In this document: positions 42,598 to 52,426 of the stretch, one piece after another
Numbering within the stretch: the first letter of the stretch is position 1
Layout of the letters: every line of letters starts with the position of its first letter
NCBI GenBank assembly: GCA_964372215.1
Contig: CAYJQC010000004.1
Coordinates: 145,650-209,649 of the forward strand
Origin: DAIMFL01 sp964372215
GTDB lineage: Bacteria; Pseudomonadota; Alphaproteobacteria; Dongiales; Dongiaceae
DNA length: 64,000 nucleotides
Direction: 5' to 3'
The notes under the pieces: generated by a model
Told to the model about the DNA's origin: nothing
The model's input: the letters and a program-made list of their open reading frames with translations, nothing else
Databases searched by the model: none
Translations under genes and position numbers: made by a program

Positions 42598-43820
42598 GGC
42601 TTCACCGCCGCCCATTGGGTCACCGTCATCGCCGGGCGATAACCATGCATGCTGCCGATCCGGTCGAGGCGCTCGACCGACAAACGGGTCAGGCTGCCAC
42701 CGCGCTGCGCGCGGGCGGCGATCAGCAGCGCCTCGGTCTCCACCGTGACGCCGTTGGCGACGATACGTCCGCCCGGCTTCAACGCGTTCCAGGCCATGTC
42801 GAGCACGCCGTCGTCCTGGACGCCGCCGCCAACGAACACCGCGTCGGGCGTCGGCAGCGTGGCGAGCGCGGCCGGGGCGGCGCCGGTCACGACCTCGAGG
42901 CCCGGCACGCCGAGGCTCGCCGCATTGCGCGCCGTGCGGGCGGCGCGCGCCGCGTTCTCGTCGATGGCGACGGCGCGGTTGGCGGGATGACGCAGCATCC
43001 ATTCGATGGCGACGGAGCCGGAGCCGCAGCCGATGTCCCACAGCATCTCGCCCTGGCGCGGCGCCAGGGTCGACAGGGTCACGGCGCGGATCTCGCGCTT
43101 GGTGATCTGGCCGTCATGCTCGAACGCCGCGTCGGGCAAGCCGGCGGCGAGCGGAATGATCTTGGCGTCGGGCCCGGCGACCACCTCGATCGCCACCAGG
43201 TTGAGCGCGTCCACCGCCTCCAGGTCGAAACGGTCGGCGGCGGTGTCGCGCAGCCGCTCGCGCGGCCCGCCCAGGGCTTCGAGGAGATGCAGCTGGGACG
43301 GGCCGAATCCACGGTCCCTGAGATAGGCGGCGAGGGCTGCTGGCGTGGCCGCGTCGGCCGACAGGGCGAGAATCCGCGCGCCCGGCTGCAGCAACGGCGC
43401 GATGGGTTCGATCGGCCGGCCGCAGAAGGAAATCGTCGCCGTCTCCGGGCGCGGCCAGCCGAGCCGGGCGCAGGCGAGCGAAAAGGCGGAGGGCGCCGGC
43501 AGGCACAGCGTTTCCTCGGCCGGCACATGGCGCAGCAGCTTGGTGCCGACCCCGTAGCAGAACGGATCGCCGGAGGCGAGCACCGCCACCGGGCTGCCGC
43601 GCCGGGCGCGGATCGCCGGAAAGGCGCTGGCCAGCGGCGTCGGCCAGGGCAGCCGCTCGCCGCGGATCAGACCGTCGGCCAGCTCCAGGTGCCGCGCGCC
43701 GCCGACCACCAGCTCGGCGCCGGAGACGAGCGCGCGGGCCGCGGCGGAGAGGCCCTCGACACCGTCCTCGCCGATCCCCAGGATGGCGAGCCAGCGCCGG
43801 TTGGCGGCGGCCGTGCTCAA
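42594..43820 (-). CDS. cobL: Precorrin-6Y C5,15-methyltransferase (decarboxylating)
   Basis: A 408-residue two-domain enzyme. The N-terminal CbiE-like tetrapyrrole methylase (LAILGIGEDGVEGLSAAAR, ASGDPFCYGVGTKLL) is fused to a C-terminal CbiT-like Rossmann methylase (GEMLWDIGCGSGSVAIEWML, VFVGGG). It methylates C-5 and C-15 and decarboxylates the C-12 side chain. The start is TTG at 43820, supported by GGGAGG five bases upstream. Only 23 bases separate it from the divergent cobK. Confidence 0.93.
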   Translation of the reverse strand: MSTAAANRRWLAILGIGEDGVEGLSAAARALVSGAELVVGGARHLELADGLIRGERLPWPTPLASAFPAIRARRGSPVAVLASGDPFCYGVGTKLLRHVPAEETLCLPAPSAFSLACARLGWPRPETATISFCGRPIEPIAPLLQPGARILALSADAATPAALAAYLRDRGFGPSQLHLLEALGGPRERLRDTAADRFDLEAVDALNLVAIEVVAGPDAKIIPLAAGLPDAAFEHDGQITKREIRAVTLSTLAPRQGEMLWDIGCGSGSVAIEWMLRHPANRAVAIDENAARAARTARNAASLGVPGLEVVTGAAPAALATLPTPDAVFVGGGVQDDGVLDMAWNALKPGGRIVANGVTVETEALLIAARAQRGGSLTRLSVERLDRIGSMHGYRPAMTVTQWAAVKP

Positions 43821-43843
43821 GTCTCCCTCCCAGCGAAGAGAAA

Positions 43844-44620
43844 ATGGAACGGCTGAAGCTTCTCATTCTCGGCGGCACCACCGAGGCCTCGGCGCTGGCG
43901 CGCGCGCTGGTCGGCGATGCGCGGTTCGCGCCGGTGCTGTCCCTCGCCGGCCGCACCAAGGCGCCTATCGCACCGCCCATTCCCTACCGTATCGGCGGTT
44001 TCGGTGGCGTCGAGGGACTGGTTCGCTATCTCAGAGACGAGCATATCGACGCGCTGATCGATGCCACGCACCCCTTCGCCGACAGGATGTCGGCCAACGC
44101 GGCCGAAGCGGCGCGCCAAGCGCGTGTGCCCCTGCTGGCGATCTGCCGGCCCGCATGGCGCGCGGTCGCGGGTGACCGATGGACGCCGGTCGCAAGCATG
44201 GATGCGGCGGTCGCCGCGCTGGGCCACGAACCGCGCCGGGTGTTCCTCACCATCGGCCAGAAGGAGCTGGCGCCGTTCCGCGCCGCGCCGCAGCACGCCT
44301 ACGTCATCCGCAGCGTCGACGCGCCCGAGCCGGAGTCGTTGCCGCCGAAGGCCGAGATCATCACCGCGCGCGGCCCGTTCGTGGAGGCCGACGAGCACCG
44401 GCTGCTGAGCGAGAAACGAATCGAAGTGATTGTCACCAAGAATTCGGGCGGCAGCGCCACCGAGGCCAAGCTCGCCGCCGCCCGCGCGCTGCATATTCCC
44501 GTCGTCATGGTCGAGCGCCCGGCGCGCGCCGACGCCGAGACGGTCGCGACCGCCGAAGACGCGCTGGCGTGGCTGGTGCGAATTCATGACGCCGCCATCC
44601 CGTCGCGCCGCGGGGTATAG
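43844..44620 (+). CDS. cobK: Precorrin-6A reductase
   Basis: A 258-residue CobK/CbiJ: LLILGGTTEASALARALV, the IDATHPFADRMSANAAEA motif, FLTIGQKELAPF and VTKNSGGSATEAKLAAA. It reduces precorrin-6A with NADPH. The only cob gene on the plus strand in its neighbourhood besides cbiD. Its last 37 bases overlap the 3' end of cobJ. Confidence 0.93.
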   Translation: MERLKLLILGGTTEASALARALVGDARFAPVLSLAGRTKAPIAPPIPYRIGGFGGVEGLVRYLRDEHIDALIDATHPFADRMSANAAEAARQARVPLLAICRPAWRAVAGDRWTPVASMDAAVAALGHEPRRVFLTIGQKELAPFRAAPQHAYVIRSVDAPEPESLPPKAEIITARGPFVEADEHRLLSEKRIEVIVTKNSGGSATEAKLAAARALHIPVVMVERPARADAETVATAEDALAWLVRIHDAAIPSRRGV

Positions 44621-45348
44621 ACCCAGGGCGCGGCGCCGTCGCGCTCGATCCGCCGCGTCGCCGGCGAGCCGATCATGACCAGGGTGCGCATGTCGGCGCG
44701 CGCCGGATCGGCTTGCGCCAGGGTCACCACGTCGATGCGCTCCTCCGGCCGGCTCGCCGCGGTGGCGAAGATCACCAGCGTGTCGCCGGGCAGGACGCGG
44801 CGCAGGATGGCGAAGGCCTCGCCGAGCTGCCAGGGCCGCGCCTTCGACGCCGGATTGTAGAGCGCGATGACGAAGCCAGCCTCGGCCGCGGCGGTCAGGC
44901 GCTTCACGACGATGCCCCACGGCTTCAGATTGTCCGACAGCGAGATGGCGCAGAAATCATGGCCGAGCGGCGCGCCGATCCGCGCCGCGACCGCGAACAT
45001 GGCGGAGATGCCGGGCACAACCTCGATGTCGATGGCGCGCCAGGCGGCGTCGCCGCCCTCGATCGCCTCGAACACCGCGCTCGCCATGGCGAACACGCCG
45101 GCGTCGCCCGACGACACCACCGCGACGTTGCGCCCCGAAGCGGCGAGGCCTAGGGCGTGGCGCGCCCGGTCGATCTCCTCGCGATTGTCCGAGGCATGGC
45201 GTGCCTGGCCGTCGCGCAAGGGCACCCGATCCACGTAGGGTCCATAGCCGACGATGTCGGTGGCCGCGGCCAGCGCGTCGGCCGCCTGCGGTGTCGTGAG
45301 GGCCTCCGCGCCCGGCCCCATGCCGACGATGACGAGGCGTCCGCTCAT
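44584..45348 (-). CDS. cobJ: Precorrin-3B C17-methyltransferase
   Basis: A 254-residue tetrapyrrole methylase. Motifs: LVIVGMGPGAEALTTPQA, GYGPYVDRV, VAVVSSGDAGVFAMAS and the LYNPASKARPWQL region specific to CobJ/CbiH. It methylates C-17 and contracts the ring. ATGA overlaps the cobI stop; last gene of the riboswitch-controlled unit. Confidence 0.94.
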   Translation of the reverse strand: MSGRLVIVGMGPGAEALTTPQAADALAAATDIVGYGPYVDRVPLRDGQARHASDNREEIDRARHALGLAASGRNVAVVSSGDAGVFAMASAVFEAIEGGDAAWRAIDIEVVPGISAMFAVAARIGAPLGHDFCAISLSDNLKPWGIVVKRLTAAAEAGFVIALYNPASKARPWQLGEAFAILRRVLPGDTLVIFATAASRPEERIDVVTLAQADPARADMRTLVMIGSPATRRIERDGAAPWVYTPRRDGMAAS

Positions 45349-46085
45349 CGTGGCCCCTGCCTTCCCGGCACCAGGACGATGGAGAAATAGGGCGCGGCGT
45401 CGTCCGCCACCTCCGCGAGCGGCGCCACGCGCTGCCCGTTCATGGTGCCGCGCTCGACATAGATCGCGCGGTCCGCGAGGCCGGCGCGGGTCAGCGCGCC
45501 GCGGATCTTCGCCAGGTTGCGCCCGACCTTCATGATGACGGCGGCGTCGCACGCGGAAAGCCGCTCGGCCATCCGGTCGGCGTCGAGCGTGCCGGGCAGC
45601 ACCGCCAGCACGTCGTCGCCGTGGGTCATCGGCGTGCGCGCGCTGGTCCAGCAGGCGCTCATGCCGGTCACGCCAGGCACGATCTCGCTCTTGTATGTGT
45701 CGGCCAGCCGGTCGAACAGATACATGAAGGAGCCGTAGAAGAACGGATCGCCCTCGCACAGCACGGCGACGTCCGTGCCGGCGTCGAGCCGCGCCGCGAC
45801 CCGGGCCGCGCAATCGTCGTAGAACGCCGCCATGTCGGGCAGGTAGGTCGGGTCCGACACCTCGCGCTCGACGGTGAAGGGGTATTCGAGCCGCAGCTCC
45901 TCGGCGCCAGCGCCGATCTGGCCATTGGCGATGGCCCGCGCATGGCCGGTCCGGCCGCGCTTGGCGAAGAACGCCACCACCGGCGCGGCGGCGATGAGCC
46001 GCGCGGCCTTCTGGGTCAGAAGCTCCGGGTCGCCGGGCCCCATGCCGATGCCGTAGAGGACGCCGGCCTTGATCTCGGGGGCCAT
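45345..46085 (-). CDS. cobI: Precorrin-2 C20-methyltransferase
   Basis: A 246-residue tetrapyrrole methylase. Motifs: LYGIGMGPGDPELLTQKA, CEGDPFFYGSFMYLFDRL and VPGVTGMSACWTSA. It methylates C-20 of precorrin-2. ATG at 46085 shares one base with the cobH stop (TGATG). The frame open to 46346 covers cobH and is not used. Confidence 0.94.
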   Translation of the reverse strand: MAPEIKAGVLYGIGMGPGDPELLTQKAARLIAAAPVVAFFAKRGRTGHARAIANGQIGAGAEELRLEYPFTVEREVSDPTYLPDMAAFYDDCAARVAARLDAGTDVAVLCEGDPFFYGSFMYLFDRLADTYKSEIVPGVTGMSACWTSARTPMTHGDDVLAVLPGTLDADRMAERLSACDAAVIMKVGRNLAKIRGALTRAGLADRAIYVERGTMNGQRVAPLAEVADDAAPYFSIVLVPGRQGPR

Positions 46086-46714
46086 CACTCGGCCTCGCTG
46101 GCGAGCGCGTTCACCGCGGCGACCGCCATGGCGCTGCCGCCCTTGCGGCCGCGCACGATCGCGCAGGGAATGCGGCCGTCGGCCATCAGCGCCGCCTTCG
46201 ATTCCGCGGCGCCGACGAAGCCGACGGGCATGCCGATGATGGCGGCGGGCCGGGGCGCGCCCGCATCGATCATCTCCAGCAGATGGAAGAGCGCGGTCGG
46301 CGCGTTGCCGATGGCGACCAGTGCGCCGTCCAGCCGGTCGCCCCACAGCTCCATCGCCGCGGCGCTACGGGTGTTGCCGATCTTCGCGGCCAGGGCCGGA
46401 ACCTGGGGATCGTCGAGCGTGCAGATCACCTCGTTCCGGGCCGGCAGCCGCGACCGGGTGATGCCATGCGCCACCATCTTGGCGTCGCACAGGACCGGCT
46501 TGCCGGCGAGGAGGGCGGCGCGCGCCGCCGCGGTGAAGCCGGGCGAGAACTGCAGCTCCCTGACGATGTCGACCATGCCGCAGGCATGGATGATCCGCAC
46601 CGCGACCCGCGCCTCTTCCGTCGTCAGCCCGTTGAGATCGGCTTCGGCGCGGATCGTCGCGAAGGACTGGCGATAGATCGCCGGGCCGTCATGTTCGTAG
46701 TCGTAGCTCTGCAT
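46085..46714 (-). CDS. cobH: Precorrin-8X methylmutase
   Basis: About 209 residues. The catalytic His is in VRIIHACGMVD (His43 with this start, as in the characterised enzyme). Further motifs are LCDAKMVAHGI, GNAPTALFHLLEM and GMPVGFVGAAESK. It moves a methyl from C-11 to C-12 to make hydrogenobyrinic acid. ATG at 46714 has AGGTGA five bases upstream; GTG at 46723, overlapping the cobG stop, is the alternative. Confidence 0.93.
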   Translation of the reverse strand: MQSYDYEHDGPAIYRQSFATIRAEADLNGLTTEEARVAVRIIHACGMVDIVRELQFSPGFTAAARAALLAGKPVLCDAKMVAHGITRSRLPARNEVICTLDDPQVPALAAKIGNTRSAAAMELWGDRLDGALVAIGNAPTALFHLLEMIDAGAPRPAAIIGMPVGFVGAAESKAALMADGRIPCAIVRGRKGGSAMAVAAVNALASEAE

Positions 46715-46719
46715 CGTCG

Positions 46720-47994
46720 TCACCTGTCGCGGCGCAACAGGTTGAAGGCGGAAAGCGCGTCCTCGAGGCTGAGGCCGGACTCGGTCGGCGGATCACCGGC
46801 GCTGCCGCCGATCACCAGACCGTAGCGCCCGTTGGCGCCGACCAGGGTCAGCGCCGCCGGGCCGGGATGGGCGCAGCCCTTGGCGCAGCCGGAGACATGG
46901 ATCTCGGCGGCGTCGACGCGGCGGGCGGCGAGCGCCGTGGCGTCGGCCCGGGCATCGACCGTCGCGTTGCCGCAGGCGGGGCGGCCGGGGCAGGCGCTGA
47001 TGGCGCGGCGCGGATCGCCGGCCGCGGTGATGAAGCCAAGCTCCCCGGCGCGCCGGGCGAGGTCCGACGCCGCGCCGGCGTCGACGCCGACGACGACGAG
47101 CGCGCGCCACGGCGTCACCCGCAGCGTGCCGTCGCCCAGCGCGTCGGCGAGGCCGGCGAGCGCGGTGAGGGCAGGCGCGTCGACCTGGCCGAAGGCCAAG
47201 CCGATGCCAAAGGCGCCGGACATGGCGGAGAGGGGGTGGTAGCCGACGGGATCGACGGCCGCGCGTTCGGCGGCGGGCGCGTTCGACCCGGACAGCCCGG
47301 CTTCGGCGAACACGCCCGCCGCCCCGACGCTCCCGACCAGATCGCGCATGCGGCGCGCCGGGGCGGGGCCGCTGCCGCGCAGCGCGAGGAAGGCGAGCGC
47401 CAGCCGGCGCACGATCGACACGGCATCGACCAGCGTGCATTCGACGGCCGCATCGCCGCCGGCGATCTCGACACGAAGGCCGTCGGTCTCCGGCCGCACC
47501 GCGATATCGGTCGAAACCCCCGCCAGCGGCAGCCTGCCCCCGCCATCGACGAGAAAGCCGAATTTCGCCGGCAGGCCGGCCAGCGCCGGCTCGGCCCCCA
47601 GCATGCGCTCGATGTCGGCGGCGAGGGCATGGGAGTCGAACGCGGCGTCGCGGTCGTCGGGCCCGAGCGGGCTCGCCATCACGCTGCGGGTGCGTTCGAC
47701 CGCCGGATCCTGCGCGGCCAGCCGCAGCCGGACCGCCATGGCGGCGATCGGCGCCACGGTCTCGGGCCGGGCGCCGCGGAGCTGGAGGTTGGCGCGGTTG
47801 GTGAGTTCGACGATGCCGTTGCCGGCATGGGCGGCGGCCTCGGCGATGGCGCGCGCCGCGTCCGTGTCGATCGTCGCCGCGTGCGGCTTCAGCCGGACGA
47901 TGAGCCCGTCGCCGGACTCCATGGGCTCGAACAGGCTCGGGCACCAGCCCTTCCGGAGATCCTTGGGTGCGGTCTGGCGTGCGGCCGCGGTCAT
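46720..47994 (-). CDS. cobG: Precorrin-3B synthase (O2-dependent)
   Basis: A 424-residue relative of sulfite/nitrite reductases. Ferredoxin-like half-domains include VELTNRANLQLRG, and the Fe-S cysteines lie in SACPGRPACGNATV and HVSGCAKGCAHPGP. CobG is a mono-oxygenase that hydroxylates C-20 and forms the gamma-lactone, and it marks the aerobic pathway. Coupled by ATGA to cobN. Slightly shorter than the roughly 460-residue reference enzyme. Confidence 0.92.
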   Translation of the reverse strand: MTAAARQTAPKDLRKGWCPSLFEPMESGDGLIVRLKPHAATIDTDAARAIAEAAAHAGNGIVELTNRANLQLRGARPETVAPIAAMAVRLRLAAQDPAVERTRSVMASPLGPDDRDAAFDSHALAADIERMLGAEPALAGLPAKFGFLVDGGGRLPLAGVSTDIAVRPETDGLRVEIAGGDAAVECTLVDAVSIVRRLALAFLALRGSGPAPARRMRDLVGSVGAAGVFAEAGLSGSNAPAAERAAVDPVGYHPLSAMSGAFGIGLAFGQVDAPALTALAGLADALGDGTLRVTPWRALVVVGVDAGAASDLARRAGELGFITAAGDPRRAISACPGRPACGNATVDARADATALAARRVDAAEIHVSGCAKGCAHPGPAALTLVGANGRYGLVIGGSAGDPPTESGLSLEDALSAFNLLRRDR

Positions 47995-50900
47995 GACGCG
48001 CGGGCCTCCAGCACCTCGGCCACCGCGTTGCGCTTCGGCTGCCACAGGCCGCGCCGCATCGCCTCGTCGAAACGCGCGGCCATGGCCTCGCGCGCCGCCG
48101 GGTTGGCGTCGCGCAGGAAGCGGTCGACCGCCTCGTCGCCCAAGGTCGCCTCGAACACCAGGTCGAACTGCCGGTCGAACCGCGTCGGCAGGGTGGCGGC
48201 AAAACCGTACAGCCCGTCGAGGCCGCGGGCGATCTCCGCCGCGCCGCGATAGCCGTGGCGCATCATGCCCGCGATCCAGGTCGGGTTGGCGGCACGGCCG
48301 CGCACCACCCGGGCGATCTCCTCGGTCAGGGTCCGCACCTTGGGCGCGTCCGGCACGCCGGTGTCGGTGTGGTAGAGGGCGGGGCTGCCGCCGAGCCGCT
48401 CTGCGGCGGCGCCGAAGCCGCCCTCGTGGGCGGCATAGTCGCTGCTGTCGAGCAGGTCGATCTCGCGGTGGTCCTGCTGATGCACGAAGGCGTCGGCGCC
48501 GCGCACGCGGGCCGCGAACCCCGCGGCGTCGGACGCGCCGTCGAGCCCGTGGCCATAGGCGTGGGCGGACGCGGCGAGATAGGCGTCGCCGAGTTCGCCG
48601 CGTGTCTCCCAGGCGCCGGCTTCCACCAGGGCCGACACCCCGGCGCCGTAGTCGCCCGGCGCGCTGCCGTAGATGCGGGTGGTGGCGCGGCGCAGCGCCG
48701 CGCCGGCGAGGCCGCGGGCCGCCGCGGCAAGCGGATTCCAGTCCGGCGCCTCGTCGCGCGCGGCGATGGCGCGGACCGCCGAATCGAACAGCTCGATCTG
48801 GGTCTCGAAGGCGTCGCGGAACAGGCCGGAGATGCGCAAGGTAACGTCGATGCGTGGCCGGTCGAGCAGCGCCACCGGCAGGATCTCGATGCCGGTGACC
48901 CGCGCCGAGCCCTCGTCCCACAGGGGTTTCGCGCCCATCAGCACGAGGGCCAGCGCCAGGTCCTCGCCGCCGGTGCGCATGGTGGCGCTGCCCCAGAGGT
49001 CGATGACCAGCCGTTTCGGCCAGTCGCCGTGATCCTGGAGGTGGCGGCGCAGCAGCTCGGAAGCCGCCTTCTCGGCCAGCACCAGCGCCGAGCGGGTCGG
49101 CACGCCGCGCGGGTCGATGGCGTAGAGATTGCGCCCCGTGGGCAGCACGTCGGCGCGTCCGCGGGTCGGCGCGCCGGCTGGACCGGGGGCGACGAACCTG
49201 CCGTCGAGGGCGGCCAGCAGCGCGTCGCGCTCCGCCGCCGCCGAGGCGTCGAGGGTCTCACAAAGCGTTGCGCGCGATACCGCGCGGCAGGACGCCATCA
49301 GCGAGTCCAGCATGGCGTCGCGCCGCTCCGTCGTCGGCGCGCGGCCGAACACATGCAGCCCGTCGCGGATCTGCAGGTCCTTCACGTCGCAGAGATAGGC
49401 GTCGAGCCGCGCCAGCCGGTCATCCTCGGACATCTCGGGCGTGGCGCCGCTCTCGGCCAGCAGGTTGTCGGTCTCGGCGCGCGCCAGGATCTCGCGGCGC
49501 AGCAGCATCGTGCGCCGGCGGTCGAGCCCGTCGGCCGCCGCGTATTCGTCGATCAACCGCTCGAGCTCGCCCGCCGCGCCATGGGCGCCGGCGGATTTCA
49601 GGGGCGGCGTCAGGTGGCCGATGGTCAGCGCGCCGAGCCGGCGCTTCGCCGCCGCCGCCTCGCCGGGATTGTTGACGATGAAGGGATAGACGACCGGCAG
49701 GTCGCCGGTAAGCGCCGCCGGGAAGCAGGCCGGCGACAGCGCCACCGACTTCCCCGGCAGCCATTCCAGCGTGCCGTGGGTGCCGAGATGCACCATCGCA
49801 TGGACATGCTCGACGTGGCGCAGCCAGAGATAGAACGCGACGTAGCCGTGGCGTGGCGGCAGGTCGGGATCGTGGTAGCTCGCCTTGCGCTCGGTGCTGC
49901 TGCCGCGGTCGGGCTGTATGGCGAGCAAAAGATTGCCGCAGCGCATGTGGCGCAGCATGAAGCCGTCGCCGGCGACGGCCGGATCGTCCTCCGGCAGACC
50001 CCAGGCCGCGGCGACCTTGTCACGCATGTCGGCGGGGAGTGCCGCGAACAGCGCGCGATAGTTGGCGAACGAGAGGAATGGCGCCGGGTCGGCATCGCAC
50101 AACCAGCGCACCAGAGTCGCCTCGTCGGGGACGGCGCCGCCGAGCCCGTAGCCGGCCGCGGTCAGCAGATCGCAGATCTCGCGGGTCGAGGCGATGGCGT
50201 CGAGGCCGACCGCATGGGCGGACTGGCCGGCGGCGCCGGGATAGTCGGAGAGGACGAGCGCGATGCGACGCGCCGCCCGCGCGCTGCCCGACAGTCTTGC
50301 CCAGCCGGCGGCGCGGGCGGCGGCGAAGGCGATGCCGTCCGGGTCGGGCTGATGCACCACCCGGGCGAATTCCAGGCCGGGCATCTCCGCCTGCTCGGCC
50401 TTGAACGAGACGGCGCCGGCCAGCAGCCGCCCGTCGAGTTCGGGCAGCACCACCTGCATGGCGAGATCGGTCTGGCTGAGGCCGCGCGACGACGCCTCCC
50501 AGGCGTCGCGCGCCGAACCGGAGAGCACGAGCTGCAGCACCGGGGCTTGCGCCGCGTCGAGCGGCGAGCCGGCCGCGTCCATGCGAGCGGCGAATCCGGT
50601 CAGGTTGAGGACCACGGCGGGGCGCAACGCGACGAGGGTCGCGCGGATGAAGGCGGCGGTCTCGGCGTCCTTGAGGCTGCCGACATAAAGCGCGCGCGCG
50701 TCGAGGCCGCGCCCGTCGAGCGCCGCCGCCAGCGCCTCGATCGGCGCCAGGTCGCCCGCCAGCAGGTAGGAGCGGTAGAAGACGATGATGGCGAGCGGGC
50801 GGTCGCCGCGGTCCGCCGTGCGCAGCGCATGCTCACCGAACTGCGGCAGTGGCTCCGCCTCGGCGCCATCGTCGATGCCGCGCCCGGCCAGAAAACCCAG

Positions 50901-51368
50901 CAGCGCCAGGGCGCGGGCGAGGTTCGCCGGCCCGCCATGGCGGAAGCACGCGTCGAGCCGCGCATGGATATGCCCATCCACGGTCGACAGCTCGGCCAGC
51001 CGCGGATCGTCGCGGCCGTCGCCGGGCAGCAGGGCCAGCGCGGTTCCCTGGCGGCGGCATGTCGCGGCCAGCTCCTCGGCGCCGTAGCGCCAGTAGTCGA
51101 GCCCGCCCAACAGCCGCACCACGACGCTGCGCGCCTGCGCGATCACCTGTTCGACATAGAGATCGACCGACATCGGATGCTTGAGCCGCGCCAGATTGGC
51201 GAGACGCAGGGCCGGGCGGTCCTCGTCTGCCGCGGCCCAGGCCGCGGCGAAGGCGCCGAGGTCGCTGTCGGAAAATGACAACAGGACAATGTCCGCCGGC
51301 GTCTGGCCGAGATCGACGGCAGACTCCTCCTCGTCCAGGCTGCGGGTCTCGCGGACGAGGAGATGCAT
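47991..51368 (-). CDS. cobN: Cobaltochelatase large subunit
   Basis: An 1125-residue protein of the CobN/BchH/ChlH family. The key motif VHLGTHGTLEWLPGK lies near residue 530, followed by YPFIVNNPGEAAAAKRR; downstream are RRDAMLDSLM and DLWGSATMRTGGEDLALAL. With CobS and CobT AAA partners it inserts Co2+ into hydrogenobyrinic acid a,c-diamide. Those partners are not in this window. ATG at 51368 (MHLLVRET) is used; the frame open to 51467 overlaps cobW. It is about 10 percent shorter than many CobN proteins, without an obvious break. Confidence 0.94.
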   Translation of the reverse strand: MHLLVRETRSLDEEESAVDLGQTPADIVLLSFSDSDLGAFAAAWAAADEDRPALRLANLARLKHPMSVDLYVEQVIAQARSVVVRLLGGLDYWRYGAEELAATCRRQGTALALLPGDGRDDPRLAELSTVDGHIHARLDACFRHGGPANLARALALLGFLAGRGIDDGAEAEPLPQFGEHALRTADRGDRPLAIIVFYRSYLLAGDLAPIEALAAALDGRGLDARALYVGSLKDAETAAFIRATLVALRPAVVLNLTGFAARMDAAGSPLDAAQAPVLQLVLSGSARDAWEASSRGLSQTDLAMQVVLPELDGRLLAGAVSFKAEQAEMPGLEFARVVHQPDPDGIAFAAARAAGWARLSGSARAARRIALVLSDYPGAAGQSAHAVGLDAIASTREICDLLTAAGYGLGGAVPDEATLVRWLCDADPAPFLSFANYRALFAALPADMRDKVAAAWGLPEDDPAVAGDGFMLRHMRCGNLLLAIQPDRGSSTERKASYHDPDLPPRHGYVAFYLWLRHVEHVHAMVHLGTHGTLEWLPGKSVALSPACFPAALTGDLPVVYPFIVNNPGEAAAAKRRLGALTIGHLTPPLKSAGAHGAAGELERLIDEYAAADGLDRRRTMLLRREILARAETDNLLAESGATPEMSEDDRLARLDAYLCDVKDLQIRDGLHVFGRAPTTERRDAMLDSLMASCRAVSRATLCETLDASAAAERDALLAALDGRFVAPGPAGAPTRGRADVLPTGRNLYAIDPRGVPTRSALVLAEKAASELLRRHLQDHGDWPKRLVIDLWGSATMRTGGEDLALALVLMGAKPLWDEGSARVTGIEILPVALLDRPRIDVTLRISGLFRDAFETQIELFDSAVRAIAARDEAPDWNPLAAAARGLAGAALRRATTRIYGSAPGDYGAGVSALVEAGAWETRGELGDAYLAASAHAYGHGLDGASDAAGFAARVRGADAFVHQQDHREIDLLDSSDYAAHEGGFGAAAERLGGSPALYHTDTGVPDAPKVRTLTEEIARVVRGRAANPTWIAGMMRHGYRGAAEIARGLDGLYGFAATLPTRFDRQFDLVFEATLGDEAVDRFLRDANPAAREAMAARFDEAMRRGLWQPKRNAVAEVLEARAS

Positions 51369-51373
51369 CGGGG

Positions 51374-52426
51374 CTAGCCCTGGATCGCCGCTTCGATGGC
51401 GGCCCGGTCGAGGCCGGTTTCGCCGATCACCACCACATGGCCCTGGCGGCTGTCGGTGGCGCTCCACGGCCGGTCGAAATGGTGGCGGAAGCGCGGGCCG
51501 ACGCCCTGGACCGTGAGGCGCATCGGCTTGCCGCGCACGGCGGCGAAGCCCTTCATGCGCAGCACCTGGTGGGTTTCCGCCACGCCCTGCAGCCGCGCCA
51601 CCAGGGCCTCGGGCGAGTCGATCTCGGCCAGCGGCACCACGAAGCTCTCGAAATCGTCGTGCTCGTGCTCGCCGTCAACCGCGTCGTGATGGGACGGCCG
51701 CGCCGCCAGGTCGTCCTCCGCCGCGGCGCCGATGCCCAGCAGCACGGCCGCATCGACCTTGCCGTCGCGGGCCGGAATCACCTTCACCGCGCGCGAAATC
51801 GCCGCGGCGATCTCGCCGTGCAGCCGCGCGATCGTTGCCGCGTCCATCAGGTCCGTCTTGTTTAGCACCACGATGTCGGCGGCGTGAATCTGGTCCTCGT
51901 AGACCTCGGCGAGCGGGTTGTCGTGGTCGAGCGACGGGTCCTCGGCGCGCTGGCGCGCGATTTCCTCGGGGTCGTCGGCGAAGCGGCCGCTGGCGACCGC
52001 CGGCCCGTCCACCACGGCGATCACCCCGTCGACAGTGACGCGGCTGCGCACGCTCGGCCAGTCGAAGGCCTTCAGCAGCGGCTTGGGCAGGGCCAGTCCA
52101 GAGGTCTCGATCAGGATATGCTCGGGCGGATCGGCGCGGCCGAGCAGGGCCTCGATGGTCGGCAGGAAGTCGTCGGCGACGGTGCAGCACAGGCAGCCGT
52201 TCGACAGCTCGACGATGTCCTCGTCGCGGCAATTCTCGATGCCGCAGCTCCGCAAGGTCTCGCCGTCGATGCCGAGCGTGCCGAACTCGTTGACGATGAT
52301 GGCGATGCGCCGCCCGTTCGCGTTCTCGATCACGTGGCGCAGCAGGGTCGTCTTGCCGGCGCCGAGGAAGCCGGTGATGACGGTCGCCGGAATCTTGCCG
52401 GCGGCGGGGATCTTGGCGGCGCTCAT
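51374..52426 (-). CDS. cobW: CobW family G3E GTPase, cobalt/metal chaperone
   Basis: A 350-residue G3E GTPase. Walker A GFLGAGKTT at residues 19-27, the metal-binding CxCC motif GCLCC at 77-81, NKTD guanine motif and a His/Asp-rich loop HHDAVDGEHEHDDF. CobW is thought to deliver cobalt to the chelatase. Its gene is 5 bases from cobN, consistent with that. Start overlaps the stop of the DUF1636-type gene (ATGA). Confidence 0.93.
   Translation of the reverse strand: MSAAKIPAAGKIPATVITGFLGAGKTTLLRHVIENANGRRIAIIVNEFGTLGIDGETLRSCGIENCRDEDIVELSNGCLCCTVADDFLPTIEALLGRADPPEHILIETSGLALPKPLLKAFDWPSVRSRVTVDGVIAVVDGPAVASGRFADDPEEIARQRAEDPSLDHDNPLAEVYEDQIHAADIVVLNKTDLMDAATIARLHGEIAAAISRAVKVIPARDGKVDAAVLLGIGAAAEDDLAARPSHHDAVDGEHEHDDFESFVVPLAEIDSPEALVARLQGVAETHQVLRMKGFAAVRGKPMRLTVQGVGPRFRHHFDRPWSATDSRQGHVVVIGETGLDRAAIEAAIQG

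Noticed and set aside
48255..51278. 1007-codon open frame on the plus strand across cobN
   Set aside because: Antisense to an intact cobN; Arg/Gly/Ala/His-rich with no recognisable domain or ribosome site.
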